Shown here piece by piece: positions 1 to 6,067 of a stretch of 7,738 bases of DNA; the stretch's first letter is position 1, and each line of letters opens with the position of its first letter. The translations under genes and the position numbers were made by a program. The notes under the pieces were generated by a model. The model was not told the DNA's origin. It searched no databases and was given only the letters and a program-made list of their open reading frames with translations. The stretch comes from Candidatus Aminicenantota bacterium (GTDB lineage Bacteria; Acidobacteriota; Aminicenantia; UBA2199): positions 1 through 7,738 of the forward strand of contig DAOVIP010000079.1 of assembly GCA_030671465.1 (NCBI GenBank), given 5' to 3'.

Positions 1-31
1 ATTCCACAATAACCAGTTTTTGCTTTTTCAT
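1..31 (-). CDS. topA: DNA topoisomerase I, N-terminal fragment (first 10 codons)
   Basis: The reading frame starting at the ATG at 31-29 gives MKKQKLVIVE before the window ends. This is the typical start of bacterial topoisomerase I, which usually continues SPAKAKTI; the next visible base is T, compatible with Ser. The enzyme relaxes negatively supercoiled DNA through a tyrosine-linked single-strand break. The ATG overlaps the dprA stop as ATGA, so the two are probably translationally coupled. An AGGAGG lies inside dprA at 47-52, but its 15-base spacing to the ATG is long, which also favours coupling. The dprA-topA order is common in bacteria and supports the call. No catalytic residue lies inside the window, so the identity rests on the N-terminal motif and the neighbour. 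Confidence 0.8.
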   Translation of the reverse strand, partial: MKKQKLVIVE

Positions 32-1113
32 AATAACTTTTTATAGCCTCCTTCTTCCTGAATGATAATTTTCTTCAAAACCAAACCCATCAACAAGGAA
101 ATAATTTCGGATACCGAAAAATCCAGTTGCTCAACAAAATAATCTATATTTTTTACCTCATTTATATCCAATAAGTCAAGTATTATTTTTTCTTTCGATG
201 ATAAATGCTTAATTTCCTGGTTTTCTTTGTATTGGTATTCAATACCGTACTCCTCAAAAATATCCTGTGAACAGCGAATTAATTTGGCACCCTGCAAAAT
301 TAGATCATTGGTCCCTTGACTGAGGGTAGAATCAATGGGGCCTGGAATAGCAAACACATCTCTATTCTGCTCCAGGGCCAATCTGGCAGTAACCAGAGAT
401 CCACTTTTTAGAGCGGCTTCAATCACCAGGACTGCTCTCACCATGCCTGCTATTATTCTGTTTCGAATAGGAAAAAAAAATGGCCTGGGAAAAGTGTTCA
501 GGGGGAATTCAGAAATGATACAACCATGATTGATTATTTCACTGATCAGAGATCGATTCCCTGAAGGATAAAAATGAAACAAACCACCAGCATTAACACC
601 AATGGTCTTCCCACCTTCCCTCATTGCCATTCGGTGAGACCAGGAATCAATACCATAAGCCATCCCGGAAACAATGGTAAGTCCTGCCCGAGACAGATCC
701 GGAACCACACGTCCAAGAGCTTTTCGCCCATAAGCCGTTGCTTTTCTGGATCCCACAACTGCAATCTTTGGAGTATCTAAAACCAGCTTGTCACCTTTAA
801 CATATATATATTCCGGTGGATCAAAAATTTCCGATAATAAACTGGGATAAAAATCATCTTCTCTAAAGATAATTTCAATTCCGTTTTTTTGACACTGTTG
901 AATTTCTCGTTCTGCAATCTCCCGATAGTTGAATTTCAAATCTTTGATTTCAATTGGAGAAAATCCCAAGAGATTTAATTGGTGATTATCCATCTCAAAT
1001 AAATCCGATAAATTTATATGTTTCTTTTTTAATCTATACTTGATCCTGTGGTTTTTAAAGGTAATCAGGTGAACCGCAATTTTTTGAAAATGCTTGTCCT
1101 CAACAGACTCCAT
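28..1113 (-). CDS. dprA: DNA processing protein DprA (Smf), RecA loader
   Basis: A 361-residue protein of normal length for the family. DprA binds incoming single-stranded DNA and loads RecA during transformation, and is kept in many bacteria not known to be competent. The Rossmann-like core runs from about residue 85 to 285: VGSRKATAYG (120-129), SGMAYGIDSWSH (149-160), SEFP (201-204), FPIRNRIIAGM (214-224), IEAALKSGSLVTA (231-243), DVFAIPG (252-258) and QGTNDLILQGA (266-276). Residues 303-361 look like the C-terminal winged helix, and residues 1-65 like the N-terminal SAM-like region. One loop is unusual: AGGLFHFYP (175-183) replaces the more usual CGLDxxYP. The start ATG has no visible Shine-Dalgarno and lies 24 bases after the stress-protein stop; no other in-frame ATG, GTG or TTG lies between that stop and 1113. 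Third gene of the HU-usp-dprA-topA run. Confidence 0.96.
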   Translation of the reverse strand: MESVEDKHFQKIAVHLITFKNHRIKYRLKKKHINLSDLFEMDNHQLNLLGFSPIEIKDLKFNYREIAEREIQQCQKNGIEIIFREDDFYPSLLSEIFDPPEYIYVKGDKLVLDTPKIAVVGSRKATAYGRKALGRVVPDLSRAGLTIVSGMAYGIDSWSHRMAMREGGKTIGVNAGGLFHFYPSGNRSLISEIINHGCIISEFPLNTFPRPFFFPIRNRIIAGMVRAVLVIEAALKSGSLVTARLALEQNRDVFAIPGPIDSTLSQGTNDLILQGAKLIRCSQDIFEEYGIEYQYKENQEIKHLSSKEKIILDLLDINEVKNIDYFVEQLDFSVSEIISLLMGLVLKKIIIQEEGGYKKLL

Positions 1114-1137
1114 GAATCTAAAAATGGGATCGCGGTG

Positions 1138-2022
1138 TTAAGGTATGGTGTATGAAGATGGCAAAATGAGTAATGGAATTTCGGAGGCCATCAATACTTT
1201 TTCAGTAACACTTCCCAGAAATAATTTTTCAATCCCCTTTCTTTGATGGGAAGTCATCACCATTAAATCTACTTTTTCCCGTTTGGAAATTTCAATGATT
1301 TTAAGTGCAGCTTCCCCGATATCATAAAAAAATTTATCAATCTTGAAGTTCAATGCTTTGGCTACATTTGATATTTTCTCACTAATCAAATTGGCCAGCT
1401 TGTCTTTCTCGAGTACTGGAACCTTGTAATTAAAAAATTCTGAAACATGAGCAACATAAAGTCGAGCTTTGAGTTGCCTGGCCAAAATAATTGAATATTT
1501 CAATTCCGATAAATTAAAATCATTTAAATCAACCGGTGCCAAAATCGTTGAAACAGTTGCATTTCGTTTGCTCTTGGGGACAACAAAAATCGGAACATTA
1601 GAGTTTCTGATTAGTCTGGATGTCGTTGATCCCACCAAAATTTGCTCCAATTCAGAAATACCTCTTCTGCCGGCAAATATGATATCAATTCCATTTGAAT
1701 CGGCAAAACGGATTATCTCCTCACTGGCAACTCCCTCGATGATATTGGCCTTGAAATTAAGCTTGTGACTTGAATTGTAATTCAGTATTTTGGAAATGGA
1801 TTTTTTTTTTGTTTTTTCTACTTCATTATGAAGATCCTCATTGGAAAAAAAAGCAGCCTCGTAAACCCAGTCTGAAAATTTCGGGAGTACATAAAGTGCA
1901 TAATTTTTTACTTTTATGGTCTCTGAAAAAAATTTTATATAAGGCAAACATAATTTGCTTTCATTGGAAAAATCAGTGGCCCATAATAATTTTTTGATTT
2001 TAAAATCGGATTTGGATTTCAT
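1138..2022 (-). CDS. Tandem universal stress protein (two UspA domains)
   Basis: A 294-residue soluble protein with two UspA domains, about residues 8-150 and 156-290, each opening with the usual strand (LLWATDFS at 12-19; ILAPVDLND at 160-168). Domain 1 has the full ATP-binding signature G-x2-G-x9-G-S: G118, G121, G131, S132. In domain 2 the same positions read T257-S-H-Q260, then G270-S271, so both glycines of the first half are lost. Only domain 1 is likely to bind ATP in the MJ0577 manner. Usp proteins are generally tied to starvation, oxygen or envelope stress; the specific role here cannot be read from sequence. The start is 4 bases after the HU stop, with AAGGGA at 2030-2035 as a modest ribosome site. 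A run of ten T (1801-1810; A on the coding strand) falls in codons 71-74. Confidence 0.93.
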   Translation of the reverse strand: MKSKSDFKIKKLLWATDFSNESKLCLPYIKFFSETIKVKNYALYVLPKFSDWVYEAAFFSNEDLHNEVEKTKKKSISKILNYNSSHKLNFKANIIEGVASEEIIRFADSNGIDIIFAGRRGISELEQILVGSTTSRLIRNSNVPIFVVPKSKRNATVSTILAPVDLNDFNLSELKYSIILARQLKARLYVAHVSEFFNYKVPVLEKDKLANLISEKISNVAKALNFKIDKFFYDIGEAALKIIEISKREKVDLMVMTSHQRKGIEKLFLGSVTEKVLMASEIPLLILPSSYTIP

Positions 2023-2026
2023 CAGA

Positions 2027-2302
2027 TTATCCCTTAACTATTTTTTTTAAATTCTTTGAAGGTAAAAATTTGACAATTTTTTTTGCCGGTATGATCAAGG
2101 GTTGCTGGTTGTTGGGGTTAATCACCCTCTTATTATTTCGCTTGATGACTTTAAAGGTACCAAAATTGGATAAAACGATTTTTTTCCCCTGACATAAATT
2201 CTCGACCATGATTTCAATCATTAAATCAATAAAATTATATACTTCGAATTTTTTAATCATTAATTCCTTGGCCATTTTTTCTGAAATCTCTCTTTTATTC
2301 AT
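2027..2302 (-). CDS. HU/IHF-family DNA-binding protein
   Basis: A 91-residue basic histone-like protein, the normal HU size. It is expected to form a dimer whose beta arms bend DNA. The N-terminal helices read MNKREISEKMA; the core motif GKKIVLSNFGTF is at 39-50; the arm carries NPNNQQPLIIPAKK at 62-75. Pro63 matches the proline that intercalates at the tip of the arm in E. coli HU, although the usual GRNP reads VINP here. A GTG at 2335 would add 11 residues, but AGGAG at 2308-2312 sits 5 bases before the ATG at 2302, and the shorter protein fits the family. First gene of the operon that continues into usp, dprA and topA. HU and IHF subunits cannot be told apart with certainty from this sequence alone. 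Confidence 0.93.
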   Translation of the reverse strand: MNKREISEKMAKELMIKKFEVYNFIDLMIEIMVENLCQGKKIVLSNFGTFKVIKRNNKRVINPNNQQPLIIPAKKIVKFLPSKNLKKIVKG

Positions 2303-2307
2303 AATCA

Positions 2308-2312
2308 CTCCT
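2308..2312 (-). promoter_or_regulatory. Ribosome binding site that fixes the HU start
   Basis: AGGAG on the minus strand, 5 bases before the ATG at 2302-2300. It decides between this ATG and the upstream GTG at 2335. Confidence 0.8.
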
Positions 2313-2356
2313 AAAGCCTTTGTTTTACATTTCACTTGTAAACACAGACCGAATTT

Positions 2357-2385
2357 GCAATAACATATTAAAAATCAATTGTCAA
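2357..2385 (-). promoter_or_regulatory. Promoter of the HU-usp-dprA-topA operon
   Basis: On the minus strand a perfect TTGACA (-35, 2380-2385) is followed after 17 bases by TATTGC (-10, 2357-2362). The -10 is weak, but TG stands one base upstream (TGtTATTGC), giving an extended -10. The predicted start near 2350 leaves a leader of about 48 bases. No other promoter-sized gap occurs before topA, so this probably drives all four genes. Confidence 0.6.
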
Positions 2386-2440
2386 GTAAAAGGGCAATAT
2401 ATGAACCTTTTTCACCATTTGAATAATCATCCTCAATATG

Positions 2441-2469
2441 TTGACAAAATGAATCAAACTTTTTATACT
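2441..2469 (+). promoter_or_regulatory. Promoter of the DUF1232 gene
   Basis: A perfect TTGACA (2441-2446), a 17-base spacer, then TATACT (2464-2469), near the sigma-70 consensus. The expected start is about 2475-2477, only 8-10 bases before the ATG and within the ribosome site TGAGGA (2475-2480). The leader would therefore be extremely short. It is divergent from the HU promoter, with 55 bases between the two -35 boxes. Confidence 0.72.
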
Positions 2470-2484
2470 TGAGTTGAGGAAAAA

Positions 2485-2976
2485 ATGGAAAAATTAATCA
2501 ACCAACAGGAAAAAAAATACAAAGATTTCTATCAAAATTTACGCAATAAAATCAATCATTGGGCCCGGGAGGAAAAGTGGCTTAAAAAAACCGGGAATTG
2601 GACTGATAATTTTATCCAGTACCTTCTGATTCTACCGGATATTGTCCATTTATTAATAAAATTACTGCTCGATAAAGAGATTTCTTCACTTTATAAAAGT
2701 TATATTTTGATTTCCATGGTGTACCTGATATCCCCAATTGACTTTATTCCGGATATAATTCCAATCGTCGGATTTATTGATGATTTACTGGTATCGGTCA
2801 TTATATTAAATAAAATAATCAACTCCAAGGACACAAAAACTATAGGTAAGATCAAGTATTACTGGGCGGGTGATGAAGATATCTTCGCCAAGGTAAAAGA
2901 AATAATTGCGATTTTGAATGAATTGTCTTCCCGGATTCCCAAAGGACTTTATAACTTTATAAAAAAGAATAACTAA
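2485..2976 (+). CDS. DUF1232 (YkvA-like) protein
   Basis: A 163-residue protein with the DUF1232 core at about 72-110. The hallmark PIDFIPDIIPIVGFIDD (84-100) is clear, flanked by hydrophobic stretches (YILISMVYLIS before, LLVSVIILNKII after) that could be short membrane helices. The first 70 residues are mostly charged and helical; the tail holds WAGDEDIF (127-134). The biochemical function of DUF1232 proteins is not settled as far as I know, so none is assigned. The start is supported by TGAGGA 4 bases upstream. This is the only clear plus-strand gene in the window: it is divergent from HU and convergent with the Rrf2 regulator, with 8 bases between stops. No GC-rich terminator hairpin is visible between them. 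Confidence 0.88.
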   Translation: MEKLINQQEKKYKDFYQNLRNKINHWAREEKWLKKTGNWTDNFIQYLLILPDIVHLLIKLLLDKEISSLYKSYILISMVYLISPIDFIPDIIPIVGFIDDLLVSVIILNKIINSKDTKTIGKIKYYWAGDEDIFAKVKEIIAILNELSSRIPKGLYNFIKKNN

Positions 2977-2984
2977 AAAAGGTT

Positions 2985-3395
2985 TTATTTTATTTTATTA
3001 AATTTTCCCAGTAAAATATCCTCTATTGAAAGATTGAAGAACTCATTTTCCAAAACTTTCTCCAAATGCTCCCACAGCGGACGAACCACACAATCTTCAA
3101 ATAAAGAACATTTAACAATTTTAAAACAATTGGTCAGATTAATATCTTCATCAAAGGCATTGAAAATCATTTTAAGGGATATCTCGCAGGGATGTTTCTT
3201 TATCCGATAGCCGCCATGAATTCCCTGAACACTCTTAATCAAATTTGCTTTTTCCAATGGCCCTGCCAGCTTTCTCAAGTATTTGGGAGAGACATTCATT
3301 TTGGTTCCCAATTCAGCAGTATTGAGAATCTGATCAGACTCAGCCAGAAAAACCAGCATTCGTAATCCATATCGAATTTTTGTGTTGATTTTCAT
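2985..3395 (-). CDS. Rrf2-family regulator with three-cysteine (Fe-S type) motif
   Basis: A 136-residue winged-helix regulator. The N-terminal MKINTKIRYGLRMLVFLA and the wing IHGGYRI (59-65) are typical of Rrf2 proteins; the recognition region is SPKYLRKLAGPLEKA (36-50). Cysteines 90, 96 and 102 give C-x5-C-x5-C, the spacing used by IscR, NsrR and relatives to hold an iron-sulfur cluster, so this is probably a sensor of iron-sulfur status, redox state or nitric oxide. IscR's fourth ligand, a histidine three residues after the last cysteine, is Arg105 here, so another residue may complete the site. It stands alone, with no isc or suf genes beside it, and its targets are unknown. Transcription probably starts at or beside the ATG from the promoter at 3402-3430. 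Confidence 0.92.
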   Translation of the reverse strand: MKINTKIRYGLRMLVFLAESDQILNTAELGTKMNVSPKYLRKLAGPLEKANLIKSVQGIHGGYRIKKHPCEISLKMIFNAFDEDINLTNCFKIVKCSLFEDCVVRPLWEHLEKVLENEFFNLSIEDILLGKFNKIK

Positions 3396-3401
3396 AAAAA
3401 T

Positions 3402-3430
3402 AATATAGGCATTCTAGTTATAAATGTCAA
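3402..3430 (-). promoter_or_regulatory. Promoter of the Rrf2 regulator, probably leaderless
   Basis: On the minus strand a perfect TTGACA (3425-3430) is followed after 17 bases by TATATT (3402-3407). Six bases then separate the -10 from the ATG at 3395, so the expected start nucleotide is the A of the start codon. No Shine-Dalgarno is present. The -35 box overlaps the last codons of thiD. Confidence 0.7.
3408..3428. promoter_or_regulatory. Imperfect dyad in the Rrf2 promoter, possible autoregulatory site
   Basis: GGCATT (3408-3413) and AATGTC (3423-3428) form inverted arms matching at 5 of 6 positions, 9 bases apart. They lie between and across the -35 and -10 boxes of the regulator's own promoter. 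Rrf2 regulators often repress themselves, so this is a plausible operator, but so short a dyad can arise by chance. Confidence 0.25.
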
Positions 3431-4191
3431 TTATACCGGATATTTAACACCGGGTTTTCTTCATCGACTTCTTCAACTGCTTGATTTAACAAATGTTTGG
3501 CTTTTTCAATACATATACTTAATTTATCCCCTGAAAAAAGATAAGCAGCGATTGCCGCATTTAGAAACGAACCGGTCCCATGAATTCTAAATTTTTTAGG
3601 GGAGGAATAGAAACGAGAGACCTGATCCTTCTCAAACAAGGTGTCATATATAACTTTTCCTCTTAAATGCCCTCCTTTAATCAATACATTTTTTGCACCA
3701 TATTCCATTAAAATTCGGGACGTTTTTTGAATATCAGTAAAATTTTGAATTTTTTGTCCGGATAATGCACTGGCTTCGGGAAGGTTGGGTGTTAGCAAAT
3801 AAATATTGTTAAAATGCTTCATTAATCTATTGAATTGGTCTTCCTTGATGAACTGAAAGTCTCCAGAACCAGAAGACAGTATGGGATCCCAAATGATCTT
3901 GATTTTCTCAAACAGGGGAATTACAAAGTCTAATATATCCAATGACCCCAAAAGTCCGATATTCAAAATTTTAATATCATAGTAATTTTGCAGAATCAAA
4001 ATCTGCTTTTTTATTATTTCCAAATCAATTGGAATAAACTCCTTTACCGCAACAGGATTTTGAATCACCAGACAAGTGATAACAGAGAGATTGGGAATAT
4101 TGAGATGTGAACAGATTTTGATATCTGGGCTGATACCCGCCCCACCGGTTCCGTCAAAACCGGCCAGTGTTAAAATTGCTTTTACAGAAAT
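3427..4191 (-). CDS. thiD: ThiD-type hydroxymethylpyrimidine (phosphate) kinase
   Basis: A ribokinase-fold kinase of the HMP/HMP-P kinase family in thiamine synthesis. Family features, numbered from the proposed start: AILTLAGFDGTGGAGI (5-20), IQN (43-45), DPILSSGSG (102-110), TPNLPEA (134-140), IKGGH (171-175) and HGTGS (204-208). The family cysteine in HGTGC is Ser208, and the usual SGGAGIQAD reads TGGAGISPD, so substrate or activity may differ. The conserved N-terminus lies upstream of the first GTG (4068), which would remove the nucleoside-binding motif. Between the upstream stop (4225-4227) and that motif there is no ATG, GTG or TTG. I chose ATT at 4191, 4 bases after the lipoprotein stop, giving MSVKAILTLAG and 254 residues. 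CTG at 4203 is the alternative. Translational coupling is likely. It could act on another pyrimidine or pyridoxal-type substrate. Confidence 0.85.
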   Translation of the reverse strand: MSVKAILTLAGFDGTGGAGISPDIKICSHLNIPNLSVITCLVIQNPVAVKEFIPIDLEIIKKQILILQNYYDIKILNIGLLGSLDILDFVIPLFEKIKIIWDPILSSGSGDFQFIKEDQFNRLMKHFNNIYLLTPNLPEASALSGQKIQNFTDIQKTSRILMEYGAKNVLIKGGHLRGKVIYDTLFEKDQVSRFYSSPKKFRIHGTGSFLNAAIAAYLFSGDKLSICIEKAKHLLNQAVEEVDEENPVLNIRYN

Positions 4192-4195
4192 CTGA

Positions 4196-6067
4196 TTATT
4201 CAGTCCCGGTTTGTTCCAACTGTCTCAAATAGATCTCTCTTTCCAGTTGTTTTTTTCTTAACTCGGTGAATCTGGCTCCCATTTCATCGCCCTTTTCTTT
4301 ATAAATATCGGCTTTCAAAGGATCAGCAACAATTTTCTGTAAATATAATAATTTTTTATAAGCCCAGGGATCCGGAAATTCGGGTTTTAAGGATGTGGCT
4401 TTATCCAATGATTCAAAACCTCTGTCACATACCTGCAACCGTTCTTCGGAACCCATTAAATCCCTTGGAGTTTGATAACTCTTATTCCAGAGCACAACAC
4501 CAAGTCTGTAGTATGCATCGGCAAGTAGGTTCAATTTCTCTTCCGGTAAGTTTTTCAACTCCTCATCAGATAGTTCCACCATTTTACCAACTTCTGCTTC
4601 TTTCACTTCAATTTGACTGGTGATTTCTTCCAGAGTACCGATTTCTTTTTTTTGCTCTCTTTTCTCTGCCAACAATTTATCTTTCTGGTCTATGGGAATA
4701 CTTTTATTTTTCTGAACATTTTCAATGTATTGATTGATCGATTTTATCCGCTCAAATTTTTGTTGTAGAACCTCAATTTCCGAGTGAAGTGATAATACCT
4801 CCGGATTTATAATAATGTTAATCCGGAGATTATGAAACCTTACCGCTTTGTCCCATTTTCGTAAGTCCTGGAGAAAATTGATGTAAAACAGATATCCTTC
4901 TGGATTATCAGGATTTAAGGCCACTCTTCTCTCATACATGGTTTCGGCTTTATTAAATTGAGCATTCTTTTTATAAAATTCGGCCAGCGTATAATAAGCC
5001 TTGGGATTATCAGAGGCTTTATTCAGCATGACTAAATAATATTTTTCTGCTTCTTCAAAATCACCCATTTTATCGTAGATTTCACTCAATGCCAAATCAA
5101 CTCTTTCATCATCAGGCTGGACTTCTTTTGCCCTTAGCAAGTAATCAATAGCTTTATTTTTGAATTCTTCATTATCAGTGACCCGTTTTATGTAGTTCTC
5201 ATTGGTTGATATGTTTTTGGTGTATTTCCTGTTTTCTTCCACTTTTTGTTTGTATTCAGCATATCCCTCAACAGTTTCAAAATAGGCCATATTCTGATTG
5301 ATAAAATCTTCATAGCCCTGCTTGACTTTTTTCAATTTTTGAAAATCCTCATTTTTTTCAAAACTTTCAATAGCCATATTGTTATCTTTAATTTTTTTCA
5401 GCAAATCTTCTTTTTCCGATTTCAATCTGCTTATTTCTTCCTCTTCATTGCTTTCTTCTGCTGTAAAAATGTCTTTTTTTTCTTCCGCCTCTTCATCAGT
5501 TTTTTCTTTCGCTTCCAAATCTTCCTTAAGCCTTCTCACATATTCATTATTAACCCTGATTCTTCTGGTAAATTCTTCATTATCACTCAGAATTTCAATA
5601 TAACCTTCATATCCAAGAATATAGGTCATTTCTTTTTCAGTTATTTTAATCTTCTCTCTGAGATCCTTATTCTCACTCAGTTTGTTGGCAAATTCCTGAT
5701 TTGAATTAACCAATTCATTTATATAATTATTATTCTCTTCGATTTGAACCTTCAGCTGTTGGTTCTGCTCAATCTTCTTACTGTAATCCTCATTTTGTTC
5801 CGGTGGATTAATTCCTGCCTTATACGATCTGCTACAAGCTGTTCCTACATAAAAATATGCGATTTTCAAATCAGGATTATATTCGAGGGCTTTTTCATAT
5901 TCAACAATAGCATTTTTAAATTGTTCTTTTGTATAAAAAGTATTGCCTTTTTTAAAATGATCATTGGCCTTCAGATTACTGATTTTTAACGATTGGCATC
6001 CAGGAAAATTCAATACAAATAATAGCATCACACCGAGAATTACCAACCATGCTAATAATTTCTTCAT
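4196..6067 (-). CDS. TPR lipoprotein with decapeptide-repeat arrays
   Basis: A 623-residue exported lipoprotein. A basic start (MKK) and hydrophobic stretch lead to FPGC, with Cys24 the likely lipidated residue; Phe-Pro before Gly-Cys is a loose lipobox. TPR-like helix pairs lie at about 34-67, 322-355, 356-389 and 390-415, with further TPR-like sequence at 510-575. Between them are two arrays of ten-residue units (92-182 and 229-308), separated by an acidic coiled-coil-like linker (183-228). The C-terminus (580-620) is charged and helical. A perfect AGGAGG (6073-6078) sits 5 bases before the ATG. TPR lipoproteins commonly scaffold envelope complexes; no partner can be named. The downstream thiD starts 4 bases after its stop. 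The C-terminal TPR segment recalls Acidobacteriota-like proteins, but only from memory. Confidence 0.88.
   Translation of the reverse strand: MKKLLAWLVILGVMLLFVLNFPGCQSLKISNLKANDHFKKGNTFYTKEQFKNAIVEYEKALEYNPDLKIAYFYVGTACSRSYKAGINPPEQNEDYSKKIEQNQQLKVQIEENNNYINELVNSNQEFANKLSENKDLREKIKITEKEMTYILGYEGYIEILSDNEEFTRRIRVNNEYVRRLKEDLEAKEKTDEEAEEKKDIFTAEESNEEEEISRLKSEKEDLLKKIKDNNMAIESFEKNEDFQKLKKVKQGYEDFINQNMAYFETVEGYAEYKQKVEENRKYTKNISTNENYIKRVTDNEEFKNKAIDYLLRAKEVQPDDERVDLALSEIYDKMGDFEEAEKYYLVMLNKASDNPKAYYTLAEFYKKNAQFNKAETMYERRVALNPDNPEGYLFYINFLQDLRKWDKAVRFHNLRINIIINPEVLSLHSEIEVLQQKFERIKSINQYIENVQKNKSIPIDQKDKLLAEKREQKKEIGTLEEITSQIEVKEAEVGKMVELSDEELKNLPEEKLNLLADAYYRLGVVLWNKSYQTPRDLMGSEERLQVCDRGFESLDKATSLKPEFPDPWAYKKLLYLQKIVADPLKADIYKEKGDEMGARFTELRKKQLEREIYLRQLEQTGTE
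5144..5383 (-). repeat. Decapeptide repeat array 2 (8 units, residues 229-308)
   Basis: Eight consecutive ten-residue units with no gaps, among them KQGYEDFINQ, NRKYTKNIST, NENYIKRVTD and NEEFKNKAID. Position 1 is Asn in six of eight. Position 4 is Phe or Tyr in seven of eight. Position 8 is usually aliphatic. The last unit runs into a TPR helix. Confidence 0.8.
5522..5794 (-). repeat. Decapeptide repeat array 1 (9 units, residues 92-182)
   Basis: Nine ten-residue units such as NEDYSKKIEQ, NQEFANKLSE, YEGYIEILSD, NEEFTRRIRV and NNEYVRRLKE. One extra residue (Ser122) falls after the third unit. Position 1 is mostly Asn, position 4 mostly Tyr, Phe or Leu, and position 8 Ile or Leu. The sixth unit, TEKEMTYILG, is the most degenerate. 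Confidence 0.78.

Noticed and set aside
335..780. Plus-strand frames across dprA
   Set aside because: Antisense shadows of the conserved dprA core, without start signals.
1469..1997. Plus-strand frames across the stress protein gene
   Set aside because: Antisense to two clear UspA domains.
2303..2335. HU protein starting at GTG 2335
   Set aside because: The ATG at 2302 has AGGAG at ideal spacing and gives the family's normal length; the extra 11 residues do not look like HU.
2974..2990. Bidirectional terminator between the DUF1232 and Rrf2 genes
   Set aside because: The 8-base gap is only A/T runs; there is no stem of useful length or GC content.
3427..4068. thiD as a 213-residue protein starting at GTG 4068
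   Set aside because: The frame upstream continues with an excellent ThiD N-terminus including the glycine-rich motif; starting at 4068 would remove about 40 conserved residues.
5246..5704. 152-codon plus-strand frame rich in Phe and Ile
   Set aside because: It is the antisense shadow of the Lys/Glu/Asn-rich coiled-coil region of the lipoprotein gene; no ribosome site or recognisable domain.
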